Of a stretch of 64,000 nt of DNA, positions 32,553 through 44,404 are shown piece after piece. Below the pieces are notes generated by a model that saw only the letters and a program-made list of their open reading frames with translations, made no database searches and was not told where the DNA came from. The stretch covers positions 51,593,336 to 51,657,335 of the forward strand of contig CM077006.1 in the NCBI GenBank assembly GCA_039090855.1, in the 5' to 3' direction. This stretch comes from Macrothele yani. Taxonomy: Eukaryota > Arthropoda > Arachnida > Araneae > Macrothelidae. Every line of letters begins with the position of its first letter. The first letter of the stretch is position 1. The position numbers and the translations under genes are program-made.

Positions 32553-34486
32553 ATTTTAACCACGTATAACTTGTGACTTTCTTATACGGAAGATATACAT
32601 GAAGTATTTAAAACTGCATATTTGTATTATCTAGCGGGAAATTTGTGCACCAGAGAAACTGGTAAATCCTGTTCACAAATTTGGCAACCTTAATTATAAT
32701 TTAGAAGTAGAAGAAGAAGATGATGACTTGGTTACATCTAACACAAAAATAATTTTTCTAAAATGCCTTCCCAGAAAGGAAATATTATGCATAATACAAC
32801 AGAATGCTGGTGCTGAGATTTGACTGTCACTGCAGAATGTATCAAACTTAAAACAGAATGCATGCAATAATAATAAAAATGGTATTTAAAAGTGGTTCGA
32901 TTTCTATTGCCAGTACGCCAGTGCGATTAAAAAAAATGGCAAATCAGAAATAAAAATGGATACACTTCTAGTAAATCTTTTTCTTCCAGCATTCAACAGA
33001 AGGAGAGAATGAAGTTTAATTCTTAAAGTGCACTGTAGTCCTGTGTTTCATAAACAACAAAAGCTAGAAAAGAAGTGTTATGAGCTGGGTTGCTGAATTT
33101 TAACCAGGGCAAAAACTTCTGTCACTTTATTTTTTTTTAATTATTCAACTTAACTAGTCTTTTATTTATTTTTTATTTTTTTATGAAATTAGACCTTGAT
33201 TGAGACATAAACTTCTCTTTCAAGCTTAGTTAAATAAAAATAATCTGGAAAGAGGTACAGTAAAATATCATTTGTATGTTTCTCACATATATGTTTTTCT
33301 CATTTATACATAAAATGCTGCCAATATAAAAATTTTGGATTCCTCTTAATGTTAACCTTTCATTTCATTTACACATTTTTCAATAATATGTTAATTTTAT
33401 TTGGTCTCTTAAAAATGTATAAATGAGGTTCCACTATACTACGAAAATCTACACAAAACATATTTCTTATATATATTGCACATATCTTTTTGTTTCCACA
33501 ATTTGAAGTTTTTACTTCCTTATGTGTGCATGTGAAACCATGAAGTGCAATTGTAAATTAAATAAATAAAAATGAAATATTATACTACACAAGAATTTGA
33601 TTAGGCTTAGTGATTCCACTCCTTATGGTACAGTTATTAAACAATTTGAAAAGTAGATTATTATTTTGTTTACATCTTCTGGCATCAGCAAAACATTTAT
33701 TAATCGATACTAACTATCTATCTGATTAAGTATTCATATGCTAATGGATTGCTTGAGAAAGACAATATCATTTTACAAGTTCCTTTTCTCCTCTAAAATA
33801 ATGATAAATTACTTTCCCTCATTTCCAACTCTGTAAGTGACCTCTCAGTTTGTTCAAAAAACAAAACAAAAAAACTATAAGCTATGAAATTTTAGATACC
33901 AAATTCAGATATTAAAGGTGTGATAAACCAAAATATCACAATTAAATCCAAAAGAAGTCCACAATTACACCAAGATAAAACCAACAAAATCCACCAGAGT
34001 GAATTTTTAAAATTTTGTACAGATTTTTTTATAAATACTGACTATGAGTTACTGAATGTCAGTGCCATGTCAGGAGTGGAATGGGTGTAATGGGAAATGC
34101 CCTTTACACCCCTTCCACTCCAACACTGGGGGGTGCCCTTTAAAGGAAACTGGCAACTCTCTTTTCAGTTTTTGCCTCCCTACTCCTCAAAAACATCCCA
34201 CTCCATATCTTTACACATGAGATATCAGAACCACCACATCTAAGTTTGCATGTTACAATTGCCTAATGGAAAAGAAGTTTTCCAGTTCAGTTCACATAAA
34301 TGGATACATCATGCCTAATAAATATATGTTAGTACCAGCAAAATTTAAGTAACCTAGAGAGAAAATTGTGCATCGAGAAAATATGTGCATGGGCTTTTTC
34401 ACTGCACATAAAAAGAATTCAGTAAATTCTGCTGCTAGAACTATTTACATCGAGACTGCAGATGAATAAGATACCACTTTCTGATA
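32553..34486. other. No recognisable feature
   Basis: Nearly 2 kb of very AT-rich intron 2 DNA with poly(T) and A-rich tracts. A short self-complementary stretch (ggaatgggtgtaatggg / cccttccactcc) near 34075-34125 is the only structure seen. Confidence 0.5.
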
Positions 34487-34488
34487 TA

Positions 34489-35744
34489 CACTATATTGAC
34501 AAAAGTCACCGGGCACCCCTTCAAATGCAAATGAATGGATCCGCTGCGTTGTTAAGATGCATAGTACAGCTGCAAACGGTATAGAAACAAGCCTACAGCT
34601 GACCACGATCATATCGCACTGTAAGATTGAGTGAACATGTTGCGGCAGGAGAGAACTGACTTTGAGAAAGGAAAGATTGTTGGGTGTTATATTAGTAGGT
34701 TGTCCATAAGAGAAACCGAGAGGCGTTTAAATATACCCAAGTCAACTGTTTTGGATGTACTGAATAAGTGGAAGATACATGGCATGCCTGAAGCAGCGAA
34801 ACGTACCGGCAGACCAAAGAAAATCAGTGGTAGAGGACGTCGAAGCTTCAGGATAGTCGTTACAGCTAATCGACGGAGTACTACTGCCTGCACAAGACCG
34901 CAGTGTACAGGTGAGTAAAAATGCTGGAACCTCGGTGTTTACACATACCGTTCGCAGAGAACTTCATTCCATGGGTTACTGTTGTTGTGCGGCTGCTCAT
35001 AAGCCTTTCATCTCCACTCGGAATGCTACTCATCGTTTAGCATGGTGAAAGAACATTTATCATCAACCGTAGATCAATGGTAAATGGTTTTATGGACTGA
35101 TGAATCCAAATACACGATCTATCAGTCTGATGGCCGTGTGTGAGTATGGCGGCATCCGGAGTAACACTATTTACCACAGTGTACTGTTCCTACGGTCAAG
35201 TTTGGAGCTGGCAGTGTACTCGTGTGAGGGTGTTTTTCGTGGTATGGTCCCGGCCCATTGGTTATCATGGACAAACCTGTTAACCAGCACATCTACCTTG
35301 ATATTCTGGACAATTATGCCCTACCAACTCTGCAACTCTGTGGCAATATTATGGAACCGAGCCTTGTTGGTACCAGCAGGATAATGCACCGAGCCATAAA
35401 GCAAGGACTGTTACAGCGTGATTTGACGATAATTCTGTATCGTAAGTGGACTGGCCAGCACAGAGCCATGATCTTAATCTCACAGAGCACCCATGGGATG
35501 AATTAGAGCACTGCATAAGAAGTTTGAAACCAAGGCCTACTACTAAGCAACAGTTAGCGGCACCATTATGTACTGAATGGAAGTGTGTTCTATCGCTGTG
35601 TTCCAAAACTTTGCCGAAAGCATGTCTCGAAGGGTTAGTGCATGCATTAAGGCCAAAGGTGGACTGACATCACACTAATGTATGTCAATAAATGCTATGT
35701 TGTGTCTCTCATCTAGGTGTCCAGTGACTTTTGTCAATATAGTG
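34489..35744 (+). mobile_element. Tc1-like element, family A, complete copy
   Basis: Terminal repeats cactatattgacaaaagtc and the reverse at 35726-35744, TA at 34487-34488 and 35745-35746; 1,256 bp. The transposase begins MLRQERTDFEKGKIVGCYIS at 34637. The two helix-turn-helix domains and the GRPKKISGRGRR hook are present. A frameshift after RRST breaks it near 34885. Later blocks appear in other frames: the aspartate region near 35095, a glycine-rich stretch, and finally DLNLTEHPWDELEH with the glutamate. It is the reference for the two truncated family A copies but is itself dead. It runs opposite to the gene in intron 2. Confidence 0.94.
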
Positions 35745-35746
35745 TA

Positions 35747-35820
35747 TATGAGTTGGTATCAATAAGTATGTGGCCTAATATAGAAAAACTGATTCTATAT
35801 AAAAAGGCACTACATTTTTA
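35747..35820 (-). mobile_element. Mariner remnant, terminal part (split by PLE)
   Basis: The short stretch gttggtatcaataagtatgt next to the Tc1 end looks like a mariner terminal repeat. Its transposase remainder continues after the Penelope-like insertion at 37766. It ends with the 12-base target duplication actacattttta (35809-35820). Confidence 0.55.
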
Positions 35821-37765
35821 GATGAATGCAGACTTTAGCTGTAGTTGCACGATGACACAATAAAACCCAGTGATGAGTTAAAAACTTTAATAAGATAAAA
35901 ACACATACACATAAGTTAAAATACCACTAGACCTTTCAAGGCTGCACCAGTCTCATCTTCAGATGGAAGAAACTACGTCGTGAAACACATGGGCACATAT
36001 GTATGCAGGAGTAAATTAGAGCTGTTGCCACTCAAAGAGAGACAAAGGTAATAATAAAAGTTTTGGTCATGATGCCTAGGTACAAAGGTGAAATGAAATG
36101 AAATCTGAGGTCGGTAGACTAGTGAGTAATGACAGTTAGTGATGAACATTATTTAACAAAAGTTTCCATGCTTGATGAACAAAAGCAGGTAGGTCCTCAT
36201 TACAACAGGTATTTAAAAAATGACAGATATACAAATTCTCGGTGAATAGTAGAGATGCCTTTTTGGGAGGGCAAGCAAGGATGGTTGCCTCGGTCCAGAG
36301 GGGAAGTATGAGCCCTTATTAACAAGGCGAGACAAGGCGGTAGATTGTGAACCAACTTTAACGTTATACACATGTTCAGAAAGTCTTGTTTTAAGCATCC
36401 TTGATGTTGATCCAATGTAAACCAAGTTCCTAGTTTCTTCCTCCATGGCTTTGAGGGGAACACAATTCACACCATGTCGGTCAGTAAGCTTCACTGAGTC
36501 ATGGTCATTTTTAACCATAGCCAGAATGTTTCTGGTTTTAATGCCGAAATCCAAATGGTGTTGCCGGCATATGTTTTTTAAAATGTTAACACATCCAGGA
36601 ACGAACTCCACAGAACCCACAAACTTACATTAATTAGTTTCAGGAGTCAAAGTCATGAGGGTCTTCTTTTGAAACTTCCATAGAATGTGATCAAGATGGT
36701 ACCTCGAGGAGCCGTATGTCATTGCCAGTTCGTAAATGCTATCTAATTCACAAGAACGACTATGCTTATCTGAAAAGCTCTGTTAACTAGATAGTTGACA
36801 GAAGCAAGTTTATAATGAAGGGGGTGGCTGAAGAAAAAGAAATCAAATTCGGGTAAGAAGCAGGTTTCCTGTAAACTGTATAACCTATGGAATTAGAGAT
36901 AGGATTTCTTTGTAACCTAAAATCTACGAACGGTAAAGAAAAATTATCTTCCAGTTCAACTGTGAACTGGAGGGATGGGTAAAAAGATGAAAGATAAAAA
37001 GCAAAACTAGTAAGACCAGTAGTCGTAAAAGGCAAAAATATAAGAATGTCTTCGACATATCTTAAATAAAAGAGAGGGTTAACCTTAAAACAGTCAAGAG
37101 CTCAGGATTCCAAATCCTGAAGAATGAGTTCAGCAAGGAGGGGTGAGAGTGGTGACCCCATAGGGGCCCCTTCAAGTTGACGAAACATTTGACCATTAAA
37201 CATGAAAAAAGAACGAGATTGAACTAACCGGAGTGCACAAAGTACGGCATTGATTTCGGAAGGAGTGGCTAATCCAAACTCTAGAAGTTTAGATTCAATT
37301 CAATTATGCACGATATCAACGGGGATGTTAGGAAATAAAGATACTACATCCATTGATGCCATAATAAAGAGCCCCTGGATGAGTCAAAAGCACCTATTTT
37401 AGCAAGAGCTTGAGCTGAATTAGAAACTGAAAATCTGGAAGAAAAAGAAATAAGTGGTGAGAGGAATTTAGCTAAACCTTTTTCCAAAAGGCGAGTAGGG
37501 TTAGTGTAACCGGAAACCAACGGACGTAGAGGGTAATTATCCTTATGTAGCTTAATTTTACCAAATATCTCCAGTACGTGTGGACCAGAAGGGGGGGGTG
37601 CAGATTGAGCAATGCGAGATGGAAATGAACAATAGTTTTTGGTTCTTATGTGATGTGTTTTTATCTTATTAAAGTTTTTAACTCATCACTGGGTTTTATC
37701 GTGTCAACGTGCAACTATGGCTAAAGTCTGCATTCATCTATATACTGCACGAAAATAATCTTCCT
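35821..37765 (-). mobile_element. Penelope-like element with GIY-YIG domain, inverted ends and target duplication
   Basis: Flanked by actacattttta at 35809-35820 and 37766-37777. Minus-strand reverse transcriptase pieces include EGAPMGSPLSPLLAEL near 37135-37185 and a motif-C box YVED near 37040-37060 (usual form YxDD, so the first aspartate is lost). LPFVDFRLQRNP and VYRKPASYPN follow, as in Penelope reverse transcriptases. Then a GIY-YIG endonuclease, NLVYIGSTSRMLKTRLSEH (36240-36420 region), is followed by a frameshift. The termini 35821-35910 and about 37650-37740 are inverted copies of about 90 bases. The catalytic change, stops and frameshifts make it inactive. Confidence 0.9.
35930..35962 (-). 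other. Hammerhead-like core motif in the PLE 3' region
   Basis: On the minus strand ctgaagatgagactggtgc leads to ccttgaaaggtc: a CUGANGA box, a helix-II candidate (ctg ... cag) and a GAAA box followed by GGUC. Penelope-like elements are known to carry hammerhead ribozymes. The fold here was not verified; helices I and III are not established. Confidence 0.3.
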
Positions 37766-37965
37766 ACTACATTTTTATTCAACATATTCTCCCTTTAACT
37801 CTACACACAATGCTTCGCTAGCTACTTCAAAATCCTTTGATAAAACTTTGCAAATTATGCATTCACAGCACACTTAAGATCCTTATTTGTCTACAAATAA
37901 TGTCCCTTCAGATATTTTTTATAGTTATGTAAATAGATAATAATCAGAAGGGGCTAAATTTGGGT
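37766..37965 (-). pseudogene. Mariner transposase C-terminal remnant (other side of the PLE)
   Basis: Minus-strand pieces such as IKNI, RDIICRQIRI, LQSFIKGF and SIVCRVKGRICE echo the mariner ending (LKK-LKGxxFSSDEE ... WxKCIELxGDYVE). The sequence follows the second copy of the duplication actacattttta. Confidence 0.55.
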
Positions 37966-38607
37966 AATAGTATCAGAGCACATTTAAGTAGACAGGGGCC
38001 CCGGGGCTGGACAGTATTTTGGGCCCCCAGTATTAGTGGCACATCTAGGATTTCACTATGGGTGGATGAATAAAAATACCCAGGAGAAAACATTCCCAAA
38101 ATATGACGAGGAAGCCATAAAAATATCCCCTTTGTATTGAAGTGTGTATCCCATGGTTCATGGATAAATCAGTGTTAGATAGAAAATGCAAAAATGCATG
38201 GTTGAGAAATGGATACCAGTTCAATTCTGCTTGCTTGTTGAAATTATATTGAAGTAATGGGCAAAATAATATGATCCAAGTATCATGATTCGAATGAATT
38301 CTTAATGTATGAAAATTTCTCCCAATTGCAGATGTGTACAAAAAAAAACCCATCTGTAATCCTTTCGAAAGATTTGAGGATTTACTGCGGGCGAACATAC
38401 TTTTTGCAGACTCCTTCTTAAAAAAAAGTGGAAAGAAATAATTTTTTTCCCCCAAGGCAGTTTCTTATGGTATTTGTTGTGCTATCTGCAAAAAAAAAAA
38501 AACAAAAAAACTGTAGAACTCTGCCAATTCTTTAAGCATCCAGCATAATTCTGGGTCCCCTGAAAATGTGGGGCCAGGAGATGCAGCCCCTAGCCCCCAG
38601 TTAAATG
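37966..38607. other. Unassigned block with G/C-rich ends
   Basis: Begins near caggggccccggggctgg and ends near gcagcccctagcccccag, loosely self-complementary, which suggests a non-autonomous element about 600 bp long. The inner open frame 38045-38455 shows no domain I recognise. Confidence 0.3.
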
Positions 38608-40560
38608 AGCTCTGAATAGGATGCATGAGGCAGCAATCTGAAGGGCAGATCTTGAAGGAGATCCATTATTCTGTGGACCTTATGCCCTGAAGCATTGTCC
38701 TGCAAAAAGATGACTTCTCTAGAGAGTTTTTCACAGCATTCTCTAAGTCTGTGGTGCAGTACACTGAAGAGCAATTGAATTAGAGATACCTGTCTAGTAA
38801 TGTGTAGCACCACCTTTCGCCCTGATGGCGGCGGCGATTCGTCTCGGCATGGACTCGACAAGACACTGGAAGCGTTGGGAAGCCATACGGATCCACGACC
38901 CCTGAACAAGCTCCCACAGTTCACGAAGATTTGATGGAAGGGGTCAGAGCCTCGAAGATCTCTCTCAATGGCATCCCAGATGTGGTCGATGGGATTAAGG
39001 CCAGGTGACCTAGCTGGCCAAGGAAGCGAGGTCACGTCGGTGGAGTGTTCATCCAACCATTCGGATACAATTCGGGAGCGATGGCACGGTGCATTGTCTT
39101 GTTGCAGGATGAGGTCCGCAGTGGGATGTTGATGACGCACAAATGGGAGCAAATGGTCCTCCAGGATATCCCGGTAACGTTGACCTGTGAGGGACGATGT
39201 CACACGTACCAGGGGTCCCATTTCCGTCCACGTAAACAGTCCCCAAACAAGAATGCCACCCCCACCAGCTTGAAGAGTACCCTGCTGGCAAGAAGAATCC
39301 ATCAGTTCATGTGGTTTGCGCCGTACTCGTATCCTGCCATCCGCCTATACCAACGTGAATCTTGACTCATCAGTCCAGGCAACATTTTTCCACATGTCTA
39401 GCGTCCAGTGGCGATGTTCCCGTGCCCATGCTAATCTTTGCACCCTGTGATGTGCAGTCAGCAGCAGTACCCTCGTGGGACGACGGCTTCTGTACCCATA
39501 GCGAGGAGATGGCTCTGGATGGTGTGGCTGCTTACACGTTTTTGTGCACCAGCGTTAAATTGCCGAGTGATTTCTTGCACTGTGGCCTGTCTATCCGCTG
39601 TTACCGATGACCCAGCTCATCCACATGCTGTTGTCTACGGCAGTTGGCCCTTGCAGGGATGGTTTTACTGGATTTGATGTACTCACAGTGCACCTGCGAC
39701 ACAGTGGCTCATGAAAATCCCAGTGCGTGCACGACTTCTGAGATGGAGTGACCCATTCGTCGGGCCCCGACAATTTGCCCACGATCAAATGCGCTTAGAT
39801 TTTTCGTCTTACCCATACTGCGTCCGACTCTTACTGATTCCCGTCGCATCACTCCTTATATTGTCGGATCGCTGCATACGTCATGTCGTTTCCGTTTACA
39901 GGACCCCCCACAGCGCCTCATTTGCATAACGCCAGCTGTCTATAATTCAATTGCTCTTCAGTGTATGTCACAATAATAGTTACTATTGCTGGTTTTCCTG
40001 GATTTCATGTAATCAATGACCACACCCTCACTATCCCAAAAGACTGATGTTAACACACTGCTAGTAGGGAGCTGTCTTCAAAATTTTTGGGGTGAGGGAG
40101 ATCCACAATGCTGCTACTCCATGGATTTGTTGCTTGGTCTCTGGACCATAGTACTGAATTCAAGTTTCATCCATAGTCACAAGTCGGCTCACAAAATTGG
40201 AAGAATCATATGCAAAATGGTCAAGAACAGCTTTTGCACAACCAACCCTCTCCCATTTCTGTTGTGGTGTCGAATATTTTGATACCATTTTGCAGACAGC
40301 TTTCTCATCTGCAACTCATCAACAATTGAATATGATGTACACATCCACAGGACAAGCTCAGAGCTTTCGTGATAATGTGGATGTCAGTATGCTGATTTTC
40401 CATTATCAAGTTTTGCACAGCATCAATGTTTTCTGAAGTTGACTGTGACACCGGCCTTCCACTACAGGGTGCATCTTGCATGGACAACTTACACCTTTTT
40501 AAATTCAGCCACCCAGTTTTTGACAACACTGTACAGTGTTTGAATTAGCTGGTAGTTTGC
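38608..40560 (-). mobile_element. Mariner-like element interrupted by a Tc1 element
   Basis: The outer transposase flanks the inner element at 38762-39963. Left part (minus): RLRECCEKLSREVIFLQDNA with the second aspartate, then RIMDLLQDLPFRLLPHASYS. Right part: AVYFWDSEGVVIDYMK-like reading near 39985-40045, the first catalytic aspartate near 40130-40160, and the N-terminal CKLSMQDAPCSGRPVSQST linker (40440-40500). Stops are frequent. Outer inverted repeats were not identified, so the ends are approximate. Confidence 0.75.
38762..39963 (-). mobile_element. Tc1-like element, family F, complete, nested in a mariner
   Basis: Terminal repeats cactgaagagcaattgaatt and the reverse, TA at 38760-38761 and 39964-39965; 1,202 bp. 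The transposase on the minus strand shows QAGGGGILVWGLFTWTEM, LILQQDNAPCHRSRIV with the second aspartate, and SPGLNPIDHIWDAIERDL, where the third acidic residue is aspartate. The N-terminal half (39300-39830) is broken by frame changes. Past the left terminal repeat the open frame runs on into the outer mariner's transposase (38601-39302 is a chance fusion). Confidence 0.93.
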
Positions 40561-41767
40561 TGGCCAATGGCAAGAAAAAATTCCATCAGGCCACTGAACA
40601 ATTTATGTTATTAGCCTAGGTTGCTAGTAAGTCCCCCACTCAATTTGTTTGTTTTGGAATTTATAAGTTTATAAAGAACTAAACCAGATTTCAAAATATC
40701 CAGGTTTGGGTATGGCAGTTTTCGGAATTTTTGAAATTCAGACATTTACTACTCAAAAACTGAATATCAGAATTGCTAAATGAAAAAAACTGCACATTTC
40801 AGTATTAAGAAAATTTTGAATTGTAGAAAACCAAGAAAATATCTGGATTAAAACTTTTTCCCGAAGTAGTGACTCCAGAGTATGAGTCTTTTATAATGCT
40901 TTTCAATTGGAATTTGAAGAACTATTTATGCTCTGGCTTTGCTTATCTGCCTTTCTGTCGACATGGGATGCACCTGCCTTTCACACAGAATCAAGGTATT
41001 CCATGAAGGTGGCTTTTGGTTTGTTGCATAGTGCTTCATAATCAGTGAATCTGTGTGGTTTCCCTTACTTATTTTCTTTCTTGCAACTTCGTGTGCCAAG
41101 CATAAACCATCATACATGTATACATTCAATTTCACAACAATTTTTTTTTATCAACTTTTACTCTACGAACATTGTTATTAAAAAATGAAAAATAGCCAAA
41201 TATCACAATTCAATTGATGAACTCTACATTTTATCACTCAAGATCAAAATTTTGCAGAAATACACACCAGAATAAAAACTACTATAGCAACCCCTCTTGT
41301 TCATCTGCTGCATAGCAAAGGCAAAATTGTGAAGATATGGAAATGTGACAGGAAAGCCACAAGAACAAAGAGGTTCTGCACCTTCTACCCTTGAAACCAC
41401 CCATACAGCACAAAACGTTTCAGATATGTGTCAGTAATGTTACAATCTCTCATTTTCGTTATACTTTCAGAGATATCTTACAATTACATTTCAGTAACAT
41501 CTATTTTGGAACATAACTCTTTGGATATTTCGGTTACGTTAAAAATAGCATTCACCAATACTACTGCTTTATAGCTTCCATTGTACATAATTGCTACCAT
41601 GTTGTTACATTCCGGCGATATTTAAGATTTTTGATTTGGCAATGGTGTGTGCATTTATGCCATTTCACCGAAGCACTCTCATAGTCGTTCCATGCGCTAC
41701 TGGGATATTCTTTGGCGATACTGTCGTACTCGAGTTAGCTGGGTGTAGAACTGGCTACCAGAGAAAG
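40561..41767. other. No recognisable feature
   Basis: AT-rich intron 2 DNA. No coding or repeat signature recognised. Confidence 0.5.
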
Positions 41768-41897
41768 TGGCCACAAAAATTTTAAAAGGGCCATATAAAA
41801 ATTGCATTTTTGACCACTTTGTGCCCCCCCCCCAGGTTGGTTATCTGAGTCATGTAAAGTTTCCGTAATTTCGTCTTTTCTTAGTTGTGATTATTAA

Positions 41898-42473
41898 CCC
41901 TTTAAGCGGCTGATATACCTGAGCCAAAAGTTGCCCAAATTTTCTTGAAACAGAAGTGTTCTTATGTGACCTGGTTATACGAACTCTTCGGCTAAGTAAT
42001 TACTTTCCCTCTTTCATCTCAGGAACCTCGACTGTGAATCTGTCGCGGGTTGTAAGTGCTCTCTTACAGTCCTTAGTCTTACAGCATGTTGTCTGATTCC
42101 CATATAGTCCTTTATTCTTTGTTCCATCACCCAAGAAATAATTCGGAAGGAGTAGTCCCCCAGATATGGACATCATGCCACAGGGTAGAAACAAGTTACT
42201 CAAACATCTCTATTCTTCTTTAGCAGATTCGTCGCCCTTTTTATGGCATCCTTAACGGAAAATATAATCAGACAAGAAGGATTGATGGCAATCATATTCC
42301 CAAATGACCACTTAGAATGCCAAACCTTACGGAAAAGCATCGTCTTCCGATGCGCAGGCACACTCGTTTCTGTTGCGTTCCGCCTAATTCTTGGACAGCG
42401 AACATATTTGTTCGAGCTGAATTTCAGCCCATTTTGTTAACCACAAGTTAATTTGTTCCAGCCGGTTAAAGGG
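41898..42473. mobile_element. piggyBac-like short element
   Basis: Flanked by TTAA at 41894-41897 and 42474-42477. Ends ccctttaagcggctg and cagccggttaaaggg form inverted repeats beginning CCCTTT, as in piggyBac elements. 576 bp; the small open frames inside (for example 42000-42203 minus) show no transposase core, so it is probably non-autonomous or internally deleted. Confidence 0.8.
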
Positions 42474-42532
42474 TTAATGTAATTATTTGTAAAAAATGTT
42501 TGTGATCTACAACTGAACAAAAGATTTCAGGG

Positions 42533-43767
42533 AGGGTGCATAGAAGGTGGGGTGTAAGTAGTGGAAGTGTGTTGTGCTGCTGGACCTGTGCGTGGGAAGC
42601 TTCCTGATGCCTCGTCGCAGAATACGGCAGTCATTCCAACACATTTCGGAGTTCGACAGAGGACGAAGAGTGGCTTATCGCGAGAGCGGTTTATTGTACC
42701 GAAACATCGGCACCCGTGTGGGATGACACCCAGCCACAGTGAGGCGAGTATGGATTCGGTGGGTGCAGGAGAGACAGACGGACCGACGTGAGCAATTGCT
42801 GCAGTGGCGGCACACCACCGAACGAAAGGACCGGCATGTTGTGCGGCGGGCATTGACGGCTTGCACTGCCACATCACGAACGTTAGCGCAGGAATTAGGG
42901 TGTGTAGCGAAACAACCTGTGTCAGCACGTACCGTTCGACATTGTCTGCAGGAGCGGGGACTTGTCGCACGGCGCCCATTGTTTCTATTACCATTGACGT
43001 TACACCACCAGCGAGTGCGGCGGCAGTGGGCTGTTGAACACCGCACCTGGACTACGGAATGGCATGACATTGTCTTCTTCGATGAATCCCGCTTCTGCCT
43101 GCAACACCAAGATGGTCGGATCCGCGTGTGGCGTCACCGCGGCCAGAGACTGCATGACACCTGCAATATTCATCGCCATACTGATCCGTTGCCTGGTATT
43201 ATGGTTTAGGGGGCAATTGGATATGACACCAGCACCCCTCTGGTACGCACAGCCGGTACACTTGACAGCCACCGCAACATCAACGACGTTTTGGAGCCTG
43301 TAGTCTTCCCTTACCTGCAGGACCTGCCAGCGGCCACATTTCAACAGGACAATGCGTGCCTGCATGTGGCACGAATCGTGCAACAATTCTTCACAGCCCA
43401 GCAGGTGTCACTGCTGCTGTGACCCGCCTGTTCACCCGATTTGTCGCCCATCAAACAGGTCTGGTCGCTGATTGGCAAGCATTACCCGCGGCTACCCCTG
43501 ATGAAATATGGCAACGTGTGGAAGCAGCCTGGACCGACATACCCCAAGCCCACATCTAAAGCCTTTTTCGTTTGATGCTGCGGCGTGTAGCGGCCGTTAT
43601 TGCCAGCCATGGGGGCCACACGAACTATTGATGTCTGTGTGTTTCGCAAGTCGCACGGTCCTGTAAGCTCAATCGTTTCATCTTTGTATCTGTTGTTATG
43701 TGTCCAGTAAATCTGGCTTTGCTATCTCGTGTCCTTCTTGGTGTTGCATTTTGGGTGGCCAGCAGTG
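42533..43767 (+). mobile_element. Tc1-like element, family D, 5'-truncated copy
   Basis: The right terminal repeat ends gggtggccagcagtg before TA (43768-43769). The 5' end begins abruptly at 42533 and lacks about 160 bases found in the copy at 61934. The transposase has EFDRGRRVAYRESG, a stop (usual W of VGWHP), ATVRRVWIRWVQERQTDRRE, and WHDIVFFDESRFCLQHQDGR with the first aspartate. GIMV, a stop, then FQQDNACLHVARIV with the second aspartate follow. The third catalytic site reads SPDLSPIKQVWSL: lysine instead of glutamate. At least three TGG-to-stop changes and frame breaks are present. Confidence 0.92.
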
Positions 43768-44000
43768 TATTTCATATTTTAGATTTTAAGCAACAATCCC
43801 TCCCCCCCATAAGTTTCCTGGGTTTGCGCATACCTGCAGAGAATTTGTTTAGCTGTAGTTTATAAACCTTGAAAAATATCATAAATAAAAAATATGAAAT
43901 TGCAGAAATGTTATGTGTGTCAGATAACCAATCTCAGGAGACGTAGTCACGGAGCAGTCTAGAACATAATTTTTATATGGCCCCTTAAAAATTTTGTGGC

Positions 44001-44404
44001 TAGTTCTCCGCATTGTCTTTGGCCTGAAAATCATGGAAATGTATGAATTTCTTACTGAAAATGAGATATTAAAAAAAAATATTTTATGAACAATAATAGT
44101 TGTTCAAGTATTGAGGAATATAGCCACATGAAATGTGTTTATGCAGAACAATTTTATGGCACTGAAATTCCAATGTGTCCAGTTCTCCGGTGGCCAATTC
44201 TCTGTACCCGGAGGTAACTAGTTAGTGTACAGTAGTGTCCGTCCTTAAGTTTTGCACGGCAGTGTATAATATCTTAGTATGTTTGTTGGTTTTGAATCAG
44301 AAAAAAAGTCTAAATAAAAGTAGTTGTTAGTTTGTACAGGTAGAAAAAAAAAATAATGTTGATATATTGAGACTTCGTTTAATGACTACGCAAGTTCTGA
44401 AAAA
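44001..44404. other. No recognisable feature
   Basis: AT-rich DNA. ccagttctccggtggccaattctc near 44168-44195 echoes the edge of the preceding inverted repeat. Confidence 0.4.

Larger units (their letters stand above)
41768..44000. repeat. Inverted repeat flanking a 2.2-kb composite
   Basis: gtggccacaaaaattttaaa at 41768 and its reverse counterpart at about 43981-44000 are paired, with ggttatctga (about 41840) matching tcagataacc (43920-43929). Between them are a piggyBac-like element and a truncated Tc1 family D. The arms are short (about 38 and 35 bases) with a gap, so this may be an old element whose middle has been filled by insertions. Confidence 0.6.

Noticed and set aside
35747..37965. 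LTR retrotransposon, suggested by repeated ends at 35821 and 37650
   Set aside because: The ends are inverted, not direct, and the coding content is Penelope-type reverse transcriptase with GIY-YIG; no protease, integrase or RNase H was seen.
42000..42203. Possible piggyBac transposase piece inside the TTAA-flanked element
   Set aside because: Cysteines are present, but the spacing does not fit the piggyBac C-terminal finger and no catalytic aspartate block is visible.
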